A stretch of DNA of 64,000 nucleotides from Fervidifonticultor_A sp037443565 (GCA_037443565.1 JBBIOB010000001.1:1-64000), one strand, 5' to 3'; shown: positions 7,794-16,502, counted from the stretch's first letter. The notes: generated by a model from the sequence alone, not told the origin. Program-made: numbers and translations.

Positions 7794-8063
7794 GTGAACG
7801 GGCTTCACATGGACACAGCGCCGCTCGATCGTGATCCCAAACTCGCCGAGGTTGTCCGACGGCTGGTGGACGCGTACCAGCCCGCGTGCATCTACCTGTT
7901 CGGCTCTCTTGCCCGCGGCGAAGCCGGGCCCGACAGCGATTACGACCTGCTCATCGTCGTGCCGGACGACGCGCCGGCAGAGCGAAGGCGAAGCCGGCTG
8001 GCGTACGAGGCACTCCTGGGCACAGGTGTGGCGGCCGACGTTCTTGACCCTGCCCGACACTAA
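7794..8063 (+). CDS. MNT-type nucleotidyltransferase, C-terminally shortened
   Basis: 89-residue minimal nucleotidyltransferase domain. The active-site motif LFGSLARGEAGPDSDYDLLI (GS...R...SDxD) is intact near residue 36. Such proteins AMPylate tRNA or a HEPN toxin partner. After AADVL the expected continuation of the family is replaced by DPARH and a stop, so roughly 15-25 residues appear to be missing. No HEPN gene follows; the nearest candidate is a DUF86 stub at 9842. The start is GTG 7794 or ATG 7809. Possibly inactive. Confidence 0.65.
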   Translation: MNGLHMDTAPLDRDPKLAEVVRRLVDAYQPACIYLFGSLARGEAGPDSDYDLLIVVPDDAPAERRRSRLAYEALLGTGVAADVLDPARH

Positions 8064-8121
8064 AGCTCAAGCGAACAGGCCGGCACAGGTCTCAGGTGAC
8101 AGTGGAGCCTGGAGGGACCGC

Positions 8122-8898
8122 TTGGCAAGACCGCGCTCGCCACTGAGGGAACAACCCCTGCGCGTCGCCGGCCAGTCGGGCGACGAGGCGATTCAACGCC
8201 TACTCGTGGACGAGAGCACTACGTTCATGGCGTGGTTCACGTTTGCACTCGCCCTCGTGGTCCTTGAATGGGCGCGGTGGTTCCTGAAGACTCCACCCGC
8301 GCCCTGGGTCATGACGGCGGTCGCGGCGCTCATCCTCGGCTACTCCATCTATCGCCTGGCACGATTCAGGAAGCAACTCAGCGCCCTGCGCCTCGGCAGG
8401 GACGGCGAGCGGGCGGTCGCGGAGTCCCTGGATGAATTGAAGGCGGCCGGCGCCGTTGTCTTCCATGACATCCAGGCCCCGAACTTCAACATCGACCACG
8501 TCGTCCTCTCCCGCCACGGGATCTTCGCCATCGAAACCAAGACCTTTTCCAAGGCGCCGCGCGCCGAGGCCACCTACGACGGCAAGACCCTCTTGGTGAA
8601 CGGGCGGACTCCCCAGCGCGACCCAATCTTGCAGGTGGAGGCGTGTGCCGACTGGGTGCGGAAGACCCTGGAAGCGATGACTGCCAAGCACTATCCCGTC
8701 CGTCCTGTCGTCGTCCTCCCGGGCTGGTTCGTCAGGCTAGGAAGCGACGCGCGTCGCCATCGGACCTGGGTCCTCAACCCCAAGATGCTGCCGGGTTACG
8801 TGAAGCACGAGCCGATCACACTGCCGGAGGAGGACGTGAAACTGGCCGTCTACTGCCTGGCGCGGCACATCCGGATGGATCGGGCCGCAGGGTCCTGA
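8122..8898 (+). CDS. NERD-domain membrane-anchored protein
   Basis: 258-residue protein. Residues about 33-80 form two membrane helices (FTFALALVVLEWARWF; WVMTAVAALILGYSIY), followed by a NERD nuclease-related domain: RLGRDGERAVAESLDEL, VFHDIQA, NIDHVVLSRHGIFAIETKTF with the D...ExK-like residues. NERD proteins are predicted nucleases, often near DNA-processing genes. I chose TTG 8122 because GGAGGG (8111-8116) lies 5 nt before it and the protein then begins LARPRSPLREQPLR as in relatives; the longer open frame from 7831 overlaps the preceding gene. First of a run of nuclease-like genes on the same strand. Confidence 0.75.
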   Translation: MARPRSPLREQPLRVAGQSGDEAIQRLLVDESTTFMAWFTFALALVVLEWARWFLKTPPAPWVMTAVAALILGYSIYRLARFRKQLSALRLGRDGERAVAESLDELKAAGAVVFHDIQAPNFNIDHVVLSRHGIFAIETKTFSKAPRAEATYDGKTLLVNGRTPQRDPILQVEACADWVRKTLEAMTAKHYPVRPVVVLPGWFVRLGSDARRHRTWVLNPKMLPGYVKHEPITLPEEDVKLAVYCLARHIRMDRAAGS

Positions 8899-8976
8899 CG
8901 GGATGCGCGATGTTGACCGGTCCACGTGGCGAACCTCTGGCGGACTGCTCACTCAGCACCGCGTTGGGAGGGGGGC

Positions 8977-9768
8977 ATGGCTGAGATAACGGTTCGCCGC
9001 CGTGGTGAGCTGGTCCGCGGTGTGTTCCAACTGCTGCTCGATCGACCGGACGGTCTTCCCGCGAAAGACGTGCTGGAACGACTCCGGCCGGTGGTCCCTC
9101 CAACGCCGTTCGAGGACAGCGAGTACCCGAACCGGCCGGGTGTCGCGGGGCGGGCCGCCTTTGAGCGCTACCGGGATCCCGAGCAGTTCGAACGCGAGGC
9201 ACGGCGCCTGTACCGTCAGTGGGCAGAGGCGCAACCCTCTGAGGCAGAGGAAGAAGATGCCTCAGCACCCTGTACGGCTGTGGCAACCCTGGAGGAAGCC
9301 GAGGAGACGGCGTGGCAGGAAATCCAAGACTACCTGATGGGCCTCGCTCCTTCGGACTTCCAGGACCTCGTCACCGCGCTGCTGCGGGGAATGGGCTACC
9401 ACGTTGCCTGGGTCGCGCCTCCAGGCCCCGACGGCGGAATGGACATTGTCGCCTTTCCCGGCCCCCTCGGCACTGGACGGCCACGCTTGAAGGTCCAGGT
9501 GAAGCGCAGGCAGGACAGGATAGCTGTGGACGGTCTCCGTTCCTTCTTGGCCCTACTCGGTGATCAAGACGTAGGACTGTTCGTCGCGACGGGAGGATTC
9601 ACGAAGGAAGCCGAAGCCGAGGCACGCCGTCAGGAGCGACGGCAAATCACCCTCCTCGACCTCAAGCGGCTTTTCGACTTGTGGGTGGAGTACCGTGATC
9701 GCATCCCTGAGCAAGGTCGCCAGATGCTGCCACTCAAGCCGGTGTACTACCTGGCCCCCAAGGAGTGA
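8977..9768 (+). CDS. Mrr-type restriction endonuclease-like protein
   Basis: 263-residue protein with an N-terminal winged-helix-like segment (RRRGELVRGVFQLLLDRPDG) and a C-terminal Mrr_cat nuclease domain: DFQDLVTALLRGMGYHVAW, PGPDGGMDIVAF and LKVQVKRR supply the D...QxK catalytic set. Mrr enzymes cut methylated or otherwise modified DNA. ATG 8977 follows a strong GGGAGGGGGG ribosome site; the longer frame from 8926 is unlikely. Lies between NERD and an HNH-HsdS chimera, suggesting a defence role. Confidence 0.8.
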   Translation: MAEITVRRRGELVRGVFQLLLDRPDGLPAKDVLERLRPVVPPTPFEDSEYPNRPGVAGRAAFERYRDPEQFEREARRLYRQWAEAQPSEAEEEDASAPCTAVATLEEAEETAWQEIQDYLMGLAPSDFQDLVTALLRGMGYHVAWVAPPGPDGGMDIVAFPGPLGTGRPRLKVQVKRRQDRIAVDGLRSFLALLGDQDVGLFVATGGFTKEAEAEARRQERRQITLLDLKRLFDLWVEYRDRIPEQGRQMLPLKPVYYLAPKE

Positions 9769-9841
9769 ACGCGCAGTGGGGTCCGCAAGGTGTTGCCCAA
9801 GGAAGCGCTCAGGGATTGATCCTGCGAGAGGCAGTGCCGGT

Positions 9842-9931
9842 GTGAGAGACCCGAGGGAACGCTTGCGCGACATCCTTGAGGCCATCGCCGTCGTCGAGCG
9901 CCTGCTGGCGACGCTCAACGGGAGACCGTGA
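9842..9931 (+). pseudogene. HepT (DUF86) N-terminal stub
   Basis: 29 codons from GTG 9842 read VRDPRERLRDILEAIAVVER, the usual opening of DUF86/HepT HEPN-type ribonuclease toxins, then LLATLNGRP and stop. The RX4-6H active site and most of the helices are absent. It overlaps the next gene's GTG by 4 bp. I read it as a deletion remnant of an MntA-HepT pair. Confidence 0.45.
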
Positions 9932-11151
9932 ACGCCTTCGTCGCCGTGACCGACAGGGAGTGGTTCGAGCAGCTCCGGCTCGCCGGCACGCTCGACGAAG
10001 TGAACTTCTGGCAGCCCAGCGCTGGCGGTGTCTTCCGTTCTCTGGCACCCGGCGAACTGTTCCTGTTCAAGCTCCACAGCCCGGACCACTACATCGTGGG
10101 CGGAGGCTTCTTCTCACACTGGACCCGCTTGAGGATCAGCCTGGCCTGGGAGGCCTTCGAGATCAAGAACGGGGCCGGGAGCCTGGTGGAGATGCGCCAG
10201 CGGGTCGAGCGCTACAGGCGCATCAAGCCGTCACCCCACGAGGACTACGAGATCGGCTGCGTCCTGCTCCAGCAGCCGTTCTTCTTTCCACGCGACGACT
10301 GGCTCGAGGTGCCCGCGTGGCACCAGAACATCGTCCGGGGCAAGGCCTACGATCTCACAACAGAGCCGGGAAGGTCCTTGTGGCATGAGGTCACTTCGCG
10401 ATTGCGGGCCAGACCACTCACGCAGGAAGCCGTTGGTGAGCCCCCTGTGCCTTCCGAGCGCTACGGAGAGCCGGTCCTGGTCCGCCCGCGCCTGGGCCAG
10501 GGCTCGTTCAAGGTCATGGTCACCGACGCCTACCGCCGCCGGTGCGCCGTCACCGGCGAGAAGGCCCTGCCGGTGCTCCAGGCCGCCCACATCCGCCCCT
10601 ACGGCAGGGGCGGCGAGCACCGCCTCGACAGCGGGCTGCTCCTGCGCAGCGACCTGCACATCCTGTTCGACCGCGGTTACGTCACGGTGACTGCGGATGG
10701 CTTGGAGAGCGACAAGTTTCAATTCCAACGGGGCGAGATTCTCTTCGGGAAGCTTCGGCCGTATTTCCACAAGGTCGGGGTCGCGCCGGTCCACGGTGTT
10801 TGCTCCACCGACATCGTAGTCGTCGCTCCGAGGAACAGGCCGTGGTTCGGGTTCGTGCTCGGGCATGTGTCCAGCATGGAGTTCGTCGAGTACACGGATG
10901 CCACCTCGACCGGAACGAAGATGCCTCGGACAAGCTGGGCCGACATGGCACGCTACGAACTCGCTTTGCCGCCGGAACCCGTCGCGGCAGCGTTCACCGC
11001 GCTGGTCGAGCCTTCGGTCGATCGGATCATCGCCGGCATCCAGGAGTCCCGAACCTTGGCCGCGCTTCGCGACGCGCTGCTGCAGAAGCTCGTCTCCGGT
11101 GAGCTGCGGGTAAGGGATGCTGAGCGATTTGCCGCGGAGGTGACGTCGTGA
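9928..11151 (+). CDS. Chimera: HNH endonuclease fused in frame to C-terminal half of type I HsdS
   Basis: 407 residues made of two unrelated parts. Residues 1 to about 257 are an HNH endonuclease of a common stand-alone family: VNFWQPSAGGVFRSL, FFSHWTRLRISLAWEAF, DYEIGCVLLQQPFFFP, then the HNH core RCAVTGEKALPVLQAAHI, SGLLLRSDLHILFDRGY. From about residue 260 (nt 10705) the sequence is the second target-recognition domain and conserved region of a type I specificity subunit: GEILFGKLRPYFHKVGV, GVCSTDIVVV, STGTKMPRTSW, ALRDALLQKLVSGELRV. The usual C-terminus of the HNH protein and the first half of HsdS are missing at the join. The frame is open throughout, so a fusion protein could be made. 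No hsdM is present. Confidence 0.8.
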   Translation: MNAFVAVTDREWFEQLRLAGTLDEVNFWQPSAGGVFRSLAPGELFLFKLHSPDHYIVGGGFFSHWTRLRISLAWEAFEIKNGAGSLVEMRQRVERYRRIKPSPHEDYEIGCVLLQQPFFFPRDDWLEVPAWHQNIVRGKAYDLTTEPGRSLWHEVTSRLRARPLTQEAVGEPPVPSERYGEPVLVRPRLGQGSFKVMVTDAYRRRCAVTGEKALPVLQAAHIRPYGRGGEHRLDSGLLLRSDLHILFDRGYVTVTADGLESDKFQFQRGEILFGKLRPYFHKVGVAPVHGVCSTDIVVVAPRNRPWFGFVLGHVSSMEFVEYTDATSTGTKMPRTSWADMARYELALPPEPVAAAFTALVEPSVDRIIAGIQESRTLAALRDALLQKLVSGELRVRDAERFAAEVTS

Positions 11152-11169
11152 GTAACGCTTGGTACGTGC

Positions 11170-11961
11170 ATGATGGCCGGATTCCATGACTCCGCGATGA
11201 CCGCGCGGAGGGCGTCACCCAGCGGCGGCGAGATCGTCGTCTACGAAACCCCCGACGGTGAGATCCGTGTCGATGTGCGGCTGGAGCGGGAGACGGTCTG
11301 GCTGTCGCTGACCCAGATGGCGGACCTGTTTGGTAGGGACAAGTCCGTCATATCAAGACACTTGAGGAATGTCTTCACCTCCGGAGAGCTGGAGCGGGAG
11401 GCAACCGTTGCAAGAAATGCAACGGTTCAATTTGAGGGTGGACGCCAGGTCGTCCGCGAGATCGAGTTCTTCAACCTCGACGCCATCCTGTCGGTAGGGT
11501 ACCGGGTCAACTCGAAGCGCGGTACCCAGTTCCGCATCTGGGCCACCCGGACGCTGCGGGAGCACCTGTTACGGGGCTACTCCCTGAACGAGCGGCGGCT
11601 TCGGGAGCGTGGCCTGGCCGAGATCGAGCAGGCGGTCGGGCTGCTCGCCCGCACGCTGACGGCCCACGCCCTGGTCACAGACGAGGGCCGCGCCGTGCTC
11701 GACGTGGTCCGGAAGTACACCCGCACGTGGCGTCTGCTTTTCGAGTACGACGAGGAGCGGCTGTCCGGGGCGCCGGAGAGGCCGGTCGCCCCGATCGCGC
11801 CGCTCTCGCTGGAAGACGCGCGGACCGCGGCCGAGAGGCTACGTCAGGATCTGGCGGCCCGCGGTGAGGTGGGGGAGCTCTTCGGCCGGGAGCGGGACGG
11901 CGGCCTGGCGGCGATCCTTGGAGCCATCGAGCAGACCTCCGGGTGCAGCGACTGCTTGTAG
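11170..11961 (+). CDS. RhuM family protein lacking its C-terminal Fic domain
   Basis: 263 residues. The N-terminal RhuM/virulence domain is complete: VWLSLTQMADLFGRDKSVIS, SRHLRNVF, VVREIEFFNLDAILSVGYRV, FRIWATRTLREHLLRGYSLN. Many relatives continue, after the segment seen here as AAILGAIEQT, into a Fic domain with an HPFxDGNKR motif. Here that domain is replaced by SGCSDCL and a stop, at the point where hsdR sequence begins. The stop codon overlaps the hsdR GTG by 19 bp. RhuM genes often sit inside type I restriction loci between hsdS and hsdR. Start could be ATG 11170 or 11173. Confidence 0.75.
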   Translation: MMAGFHDSAMTARRASPSGGEIVVYETPDGEIRVDVRLERETVWLSLTQMADLFGRDKSVISRHLRNVFTSGELEREATVARNATVQFEGGRQVVREIEFFNLDAILSVGYRVNSKRGTQFRIWATRTLREHLLRGYSLNERRLRERGLAEIEQAVGLLARTLTAHALVTDEGRAVLDVVRKYTRTWRLLFEYDEERLSGAPERPVAPIAPLSLEDARTAAERLRQDLAARGEVGELFGRERDGGLAAILGAIEQTSGCSDCL

Positions 11962-14822
11962 ACGGCGTGGATGTCGAGTTCCGGTCGGCAGGGGGTGACA
12001 TTCGGGGCGCGCAGGTGGCTGTGGTTGACTTCGAAAACCTCGCGGACAACGACTGGTTGGCGGTCAACCAGTTCAGCGTCATCGAGAACAAGCACAGCCG
12101 CCGGCCTGACGTGGTGCTGTTCGTGAACGGCCTGCCGCTGGCCGTGCTGGAGCTCAAGAACGCGGCCGATGAGGATGCGACGATCTGGACCGCCTTCCAG
12201 CAGATCCAGACCTACAAAGCGGAAATCCCGATACTCTTCGCGCCAAACGCCGTGCTTGTCGTCTCCGATGGGATCGAGGCGCGGGTCGGTACTCTCACCG
12301 CCGGGCGCGAGTGGTTCAAGCCGTGGCGGACGATCGGTGGCGAGGGGTTGGCTGATTCCGGTCTGCCTGAGCTGCAGGTGGTGATCGAGGGAATCTTCAC
12401 CCCACGACGCTTCCTCGATCTTGTGCGCGACTTCATCGTCTTCGAGGGCGAGGGCGGTGGGCGCCTTGCCAAGAAGATGGCGGGCTACCATCAGTTTCAC
12501 GCGGTACAGGTGGCGGTAGGGGAGACGCTCCGGGCTGCGCGGCTACGGGAGGTGGCCCAGCGTGCGGCAGAGGAGCGCGCTCGGTATGCGGCGGGCGGAC
12601 GGCCTGGCGGCAAGCCGGGCGACCGCCGCGTGGGCGTGGTCTGGCACACCCAGGGCTCGGGCAAGAGCTTGACCATGGCGTTCTATGCCGGCCGGATCAT
12701 CCGCGAGCCGGCCATGGAGAACCCGACCATCGTCGTGCTCACGGACCGTAACGACCTCGACGACCAGCTCTTCGGCACCTTCTCACGCTGCCAGGACCTG
12801 CTGCGCCAGCCGCCGGTGCAGGCCGAGAGCCGCGCGCACCTGCGCGAGCTCCTGTCGGTGGCTGCGGGGGGCGTGGTGTTCACCACGATCCACAAGTTCT
12901 TTCCCGAAGAGAAGGGCGACCGGCACCCTGTGCTGTCCGACCGCCGCAATATCGTGGTCATCGCAGACGAGGCCCACCGGAGCCAGTACGACTTCATCGA
13001 CGGGTTCGCCCGGCACATGAGGGACGCGCTGCCCAACGCTTCCTTCATCGCCTTCACCGGCACGCCGCTTGAGTTGACCGACCGCAACACCCGTGCCGTC
13101 TTTGGGGACTACATCAGCATCTACGACGTCCAGCGGGCGGTCGAGGACAAAGCCACGGTGCCGATCTACTACGAAAGCCGGCTGGCCAGGCTGGACCTGG
13201 ACGAGCGTGAGCGGCCACGGATCGACCCCGAGTTCGAGGAAGTCACCGAGGGCGAGGAGGTCGAGCGGAAGGAGCGCCTCAAGACGAAGTGGGCGCAACT
13301 TGAGGCGGTCGTCGGCGCCGAGAAGCGGCTGCGGCTCGTCGCCCAGGACATTGTCGACCACTTCGAGCGGCGGCTCGAGGCCATGGACGGCAAGGCCATG
13401 GTGGTCTGCATGAGCCGCCGCATCTGCGTGGACCTCTACCGCGAGATCACCCGGCTTCGCCCGGACTGGCGCCACGACGATGACGAGAGCGGCCAGGTCA
13501 AGGTGGTCATGACGGGCTCGGCCTCCGACCCCCTCGATTGGCAACCGCACATCCGCGACAAACGGCGCCGGGAGTTTCTCGCCAACCGCTTCCGTGATGC
13601 CGGTGATCCCTTCAAGGTCGTCATCGTCCGCGACATGTGGCTCACGGGCTTCGACTGCCCGAGCCTCCACACCATGTACCTGGACAAGCCCATGCGGGCG
13701 CACGGGCTCATGCAGGCCATCGCCCGAGTGAACCGCGTCTTCAGCGACAAGCCGGGCGGGCTCGCCGTCGACTACTTGGGGCTGGCCCACGAACTGAAGG
13801 CGGCCCTGGCCACCTATACCGAGAGCGGTGGCACGGGCCGGACGGCGATCTCGCAAGAGGAAGCAGTCGCCGTCATGCTGGAGAAGTATGAGGTCTGCTG
13901 CGACATGTTCCACGGCTTCGACTGGTCGCGCTGGACAACCGGCACTCCCGCTGAGCGGCTGAGCCTCCTGCCCGCCGCCCAGGAGTACATCCTCGACCTC
14001 AAGGACGGCAGGGACCGGCTCTTGGCGGCGGTGCGGGATCTCTCGCACGCCTTCGCCCTGGCCGTCCCGCACGAGGAAGCCCTGCGCATCCGCGACGACG
14101 TGGCCTTCTTCCAGGCCGTGCGGGCGGCCCTGGTCAAGCGCGCGCCGGGTGAGGCGAAGACCGAGGAGGAGCTCGACCTCGCCATCCGCCAGATCGTCTC
14201 CAAGGCTGTGGTCCCCGACGGCGTGGTGGACCTCTTCGCCGCTGCGGGACTCAAGAGGCCGGACATCTCGGTCCTCTCTGAAGAGTTTCTGGCCGAGGTG
14301 CGCGGAATGCCGCAGCGCAACCTGGCCGTGGAGCTACTGCGCAAGCTGCTCTCGGGCGAGATCCGCACGCGCCGGCGCAAGAACGTGGTCCAGGCCAAAT
14401 CCTTCGCCGAGATGCTCGAGCAGGCCATCCGCCGCTACCAGAACCGCGCGGTCGAGGCGGCCCAGGTCATCGAGGAGCTGATCGCCCTGGCCAAGGACAT
14501 GCGCGAGGCCGACCGCCGCGGCGAGGACCTGGGCCTCACGGAAGAGGAGCTGGCCTTCTACGACGCTTTGGAGACCAACGACAGCGCGGTGAAGGTGCTG
14601 GGCGAGCCCACGCTGCGGACCATCGCGCAGGAACTCGTGCGGACGGTGCGGGCGAACGTGACGGTGGACTGGACGGTGCGGGAGAATGTCCGGGCGCAGT
14701 TGCGGGTGCTGGTGAAGCGGATCCTCCGGAAGTACGGGTATCCGCCGGACAAGCAGGAGAAGGCGACGTCGACGGTGCTGGAGCAGGCGGAGGTGTTGTC
14801 GGAGGCTTGGGCGGTCGCCTGA
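11943..14822 (+). CDS. hsdR: Type I restriction enzyme R subunit, N-terminally truncated
   Basis: 959 residues. The ATP-dependent translocase and endonuclease subunit of a type I system. Nuclease motif RRPDVVLFVNGLPLAVLELK (PD...ExK) is near residue 56; motor motifs are VVWHTQGSGKS (Walker A, about 238), IADEAHRSQYD (DEAH), FIAFTGTPLE and MQAIARVNRVF; a long helical C-terminus follows. The protein starts directly in LLVDGVDVEFR; relatives have roughly 100 or more residues before this. Its GTG 11943 lies inside the 3' end of the truncated rhuM, so 5' sequence was lost at the same deletion. The nuclease and motor are intact, but without HsdM in the window it cannot form a complete complex from local genes. 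Confidence 0.85.
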   Translation: MQRLLVDGVDVEFRSAGGDIRGAQVAVVDFENLADNDWLAVNQFSVIENKHSRRPDVVLFVNGLPLAVLELKNAADEDATIWTAFQQIQTYKAEIPILFAPNAVLVVSDGIEARVGTLTAGREWFKPWRTIGGEGLADSGLPELQVVIEGIFTPRRFLDLVRDFIVFEGEGGGRLAKKMAGYHQFHAVQVAVGETLRAARLREVAQRAAEERARYAAGGRPGGKPGDRRVGVVWHTQGSGKSLTMAFYAGRIIREPAMENPTIVVLTDRNDLDDQLFGTFSRCQDLLRQPPVQAESRAHLRELLSVAAGGVVFTTIHKFFPEEKGDRHPVLSDRRNIVVIADEAHRSQYDFIDGFARHMRDALPNASFIAFTGTPLELTDRNTRAVFGDYISIYDVQRAVEDKATVPIYYESRLARLDLDERERPRIDPEFEEVTEGEEVERKERLKTKWAQLEAVVGAEKRLRLVAQDIVDHFERRLEAMDGKAMVVCMSRRICVDLYREITRLRPDWRHDDDESGQVKVVMTGSASDPLDWQPHIRDKRRREFLANRFRDAGDPFKVVIVRDMWLTGFDCPSLHTMYLDKPMRAHGLMQAIARVNRVFSDKPGGLAVDYLGLAHELKAALATYTESGGTGRTAISQEEAVAVMLEKYEVCCDMFHGFDWSRWTTGTPAERLSLLPAAQEYILDLKDGRDRLLAAVRDLSHAFALAVPHEEALRIRDDVAFFQAVRAALVKRAPGEAKTEEELDLAIRQIVSKAVVPDGVVDLFAAAGLKRPDISVLSEEFLAEVRGMPQRNLAVELLRKLLSGEIRTRRRKNVVQAKSFAEMLEQAIRRYQNRAVEAAQVIEELIALAKDMREADRRGEDLGLTEEELAFYDALETNDSAVKVLGEPTLRTIAQELVRTVRANVTVDWTVRENVRAQLRVLVKRILRKYGYPPDKQEKATSTVLEQAEVLSEAWAVA

Positions 14823-14880
14823 TGCCCCTGTCATTCGCAAAGGGGCGAGCCGGGGAACGCCTTCTAACGAATGGGCGATT

Positions 14881-15057
14881 GTGAGCCAAAAGATTGGGGA
14901 GCCCACCGAGACCAGACTGCTCCAGTACACTTTCTGGCAGGAATTCGTCGGGTTTGCCCGGCAGCGGAAGACCTTTCTCGGCCTGCGGAAGCCCCGGCCT
15001 CAGCACTGGTATCCATTTGCGCGGTCGACCTCCAGGATCCTGTCGCGAAGGGCGTAG
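14881..15057 (+). pseudogene. DUF4268 domain remnant
   Basis: 58 codons from GTG 14881. Residues TRLLQYTFWQEFVGF and GLRKPRPQHWYPFA match the start of a DUF4268 domain (predicted nuclease-associated), which usually continues IGRS. Here it turns into unrelated sequence after PFA, about nt 15021, and stops at 15057. The break coincides with the broken 3' end of the opposing DUF429 gene. Confidence 0.55.
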
Positions 15058-15389
15058 CCCTGCTTCGATAAGGAGCTGTTCATACTCTTGGCGATCCTCA
15101 CGGCTTCCTCGAACACTGATGTCTCAAGCGCAGGCCGAGGTGGCACGAAGAACACACTCCTCCAGCGTGGCCCCAGGACACACCGGGCCGCTTCGTCAGC
15201 GCGCCGGCGACCTCGGGACGGCAGGCCGATCGGGATGTCCACAGCAACGACGGCAGCCGTGGGGAATTGTTGAAGTAGATCTTTGAAACCACGGAAGAAG
15301 CGCGCCTCCGCGAACCGGCCATCGATTAGGCGCACCGCGATCCAGCCGCCGCGCGTGCCATTCACCCCTACGACCTCTACCGTTGCCAT
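15000..15389 (-). pseudogene. DUF429 protein, C-terminally truncated
   Basis: From ATG 15389, about 129 residues of a DUF429 protein (RNase H-like fold, predicted nuclease): VVGVNGTRGGWIAV, VVAVDIPIGLPSRGRRRADE, ARCVLGPRWRSVFFVPPR and ALRDRILEVDR. Full-length members have about 230 residues; here the homology ends at ILEVDR and six unrelated codons lead to a stop. The start is 1 bp from the stop of the PLD-EVE gene, so they were probably co-transcribed. Confidence 0.65.
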
Positions 15390-15390
15390 G

Positions 15391-16485
15391 TCACCTTGAC
15401 CGCTCCACATCCGCGCCGTACTCTGCCGGGCTTTCCGCCGCTACCAGGCGCAGATCGGGTGCTGCTTCCGCGGCGCCGATCGCCTCGATCAAGAGCTGAG
15501 CGTCGGCGTGCGGGAGTTCCAACGAAGACGTCTGCAGGGCGGTCCCCCACTTCTCGTCCTTGCGCCGCAGGAAGGCAAGGCGGGGGATAAAGGGCTTGAA
15601 GTCGATGGGCGAGGCAGGGCTGGCAATCACCTCGAAGTCGATCCGGTATGGGTACTCGCGGTCTGCCCAGGTGGCTTCGGATGAGCGGTAGACGGGTGTA
15701 GTGACGGTGGCCACCGCGCCGAGCTTCTGTTCGCCCTTGATGTAGAAGATCAACAGGTCGCCGGGCTTCATCCGGGCGATGCGCTCGTACTTCTCATCGC
15801 CCCATCGCCCGCGCCCCAGGCATCTGAAGTAATTGTCCGTCGAGGTCACGAGCAGCCATTTTCGGCCCGTGCCGCGGGCGAAGTGCTCCAGCATTGTGCG
15901 GCGGACGAGGTCACGGGCGCGGCGGAACTCGTGCGAGTGACGCACCTGGCGCCACAGGTGCTCGCGGGCGTGCTGATCGACGCGGTAGGCGTCGGCGATG
16001 TCCTTCGTGAGGGGCAGCACGCCGGGAGACTGCCAGAGGCTCCGGAAGAATCCGTCCAGATCGCGGGCCAGGGGCTCCTCGAGGCTGCCGGTGAGGGCGA
16101 CGTTGAGTTCGACGTTGCTGGTCAGAGCCGGGCCGGTCAAGTTCGAGGAGCCGACGACGGCGATGAAGTCCGAGCCGGCGGTGCCCAGGTAGAGTTTGGG
16201 GTGGAAGACGCCCTCTGCCGCGTCCTCGCGCGCGTAGTACAGCCTGCATTCGCGGTCGGGAGGGATATGGAGGGCTTCCAGCGCCTCGACCTGGGTGAGG
16301 CCGAAGTCGGTCCCCGCGATCACCTGCAGCCGATGGATGGGTCGGTGGAGCAGGCGCAGTTCGTCCACGCCGCTCTGCCGGACGAAGGCGGCCGCGATCC
16401 TGACGCCGTCCGACCCGTTCAGCAGGGTGTCCAGCGCGGACCGGGTGGCTTGGGCAGTGGGCAGGACTTGAACGTTGGCTGGCAT
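15391..16485 (-). CDS. PLD-like nuclease fused to an EVE/PUA-like modified-base reader
   Basis: 364 residues in two domains. Residues about 1-150 are phospholipase-D-like: GSDGVRIAAAFVRQSGVDEL, VIAGTDFGLTQ and the catalytic FHPKLYLG...VVGSSNLTG (H, K and N of one HKD motif, as in restriction enzymes of the BfiI/PLDc_N group that act as dimers). Residues about 205-330 resemble an EVE/PUA-like domain: RKWLLVTSTDNYFRCLGRG, MKPGDLLIFYIKGEQKLGAV, YPYRIDFEV. EVE domains bind modified cytosines and are fused to nucleases in modification-dependent restriction systems. The combination suggests an enzyme that cuts DNA carrying modified bases. Lies in the defence cluster. Confidence 0.75.
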   Translation of the reverse strand: MPANVQVLPTAQATRSALDTLLNGSDGVRIAAAFVRQSGVDELRLLHRPIHRLQVIAGTDFGLTQVEALEALHIPPDRECRLYYAREDAAEGVFHPKLYLGTAGSDFIAVVGSSNLTGPALTSNVELNVALTGSLEEPLARDLDGFFRSLWQSPGVLPLTKDIADAYRVDQHAREHLWRQVRHSHEFRRARDLVRRTMLEHFARGTGRKWLLVTSTDNYFRCLGRGRWGDEKYERIARMKPGDLLIFYIKGEQKLGAVATVTTPVYRSSEATWADREYPYRIDFEVIASPASPIDFKPFIPRLAFLRRKDEKWGTALQTSSLELPHADAQLLIEAIGAAEAAPDLRLVAAESPAEYGADVERSR

Positions 16486-16502
16486 CTCAAGTTGCCGCCT
16501 GC

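Noticed and set aside
12783..14072. Long minus-strand open frame (429 codons) inside hsdR
   Set aside because: Antisense shadow of hsdR caused by high GC at third positions; no family motif and composition dominated by Arg, Val, Asp.
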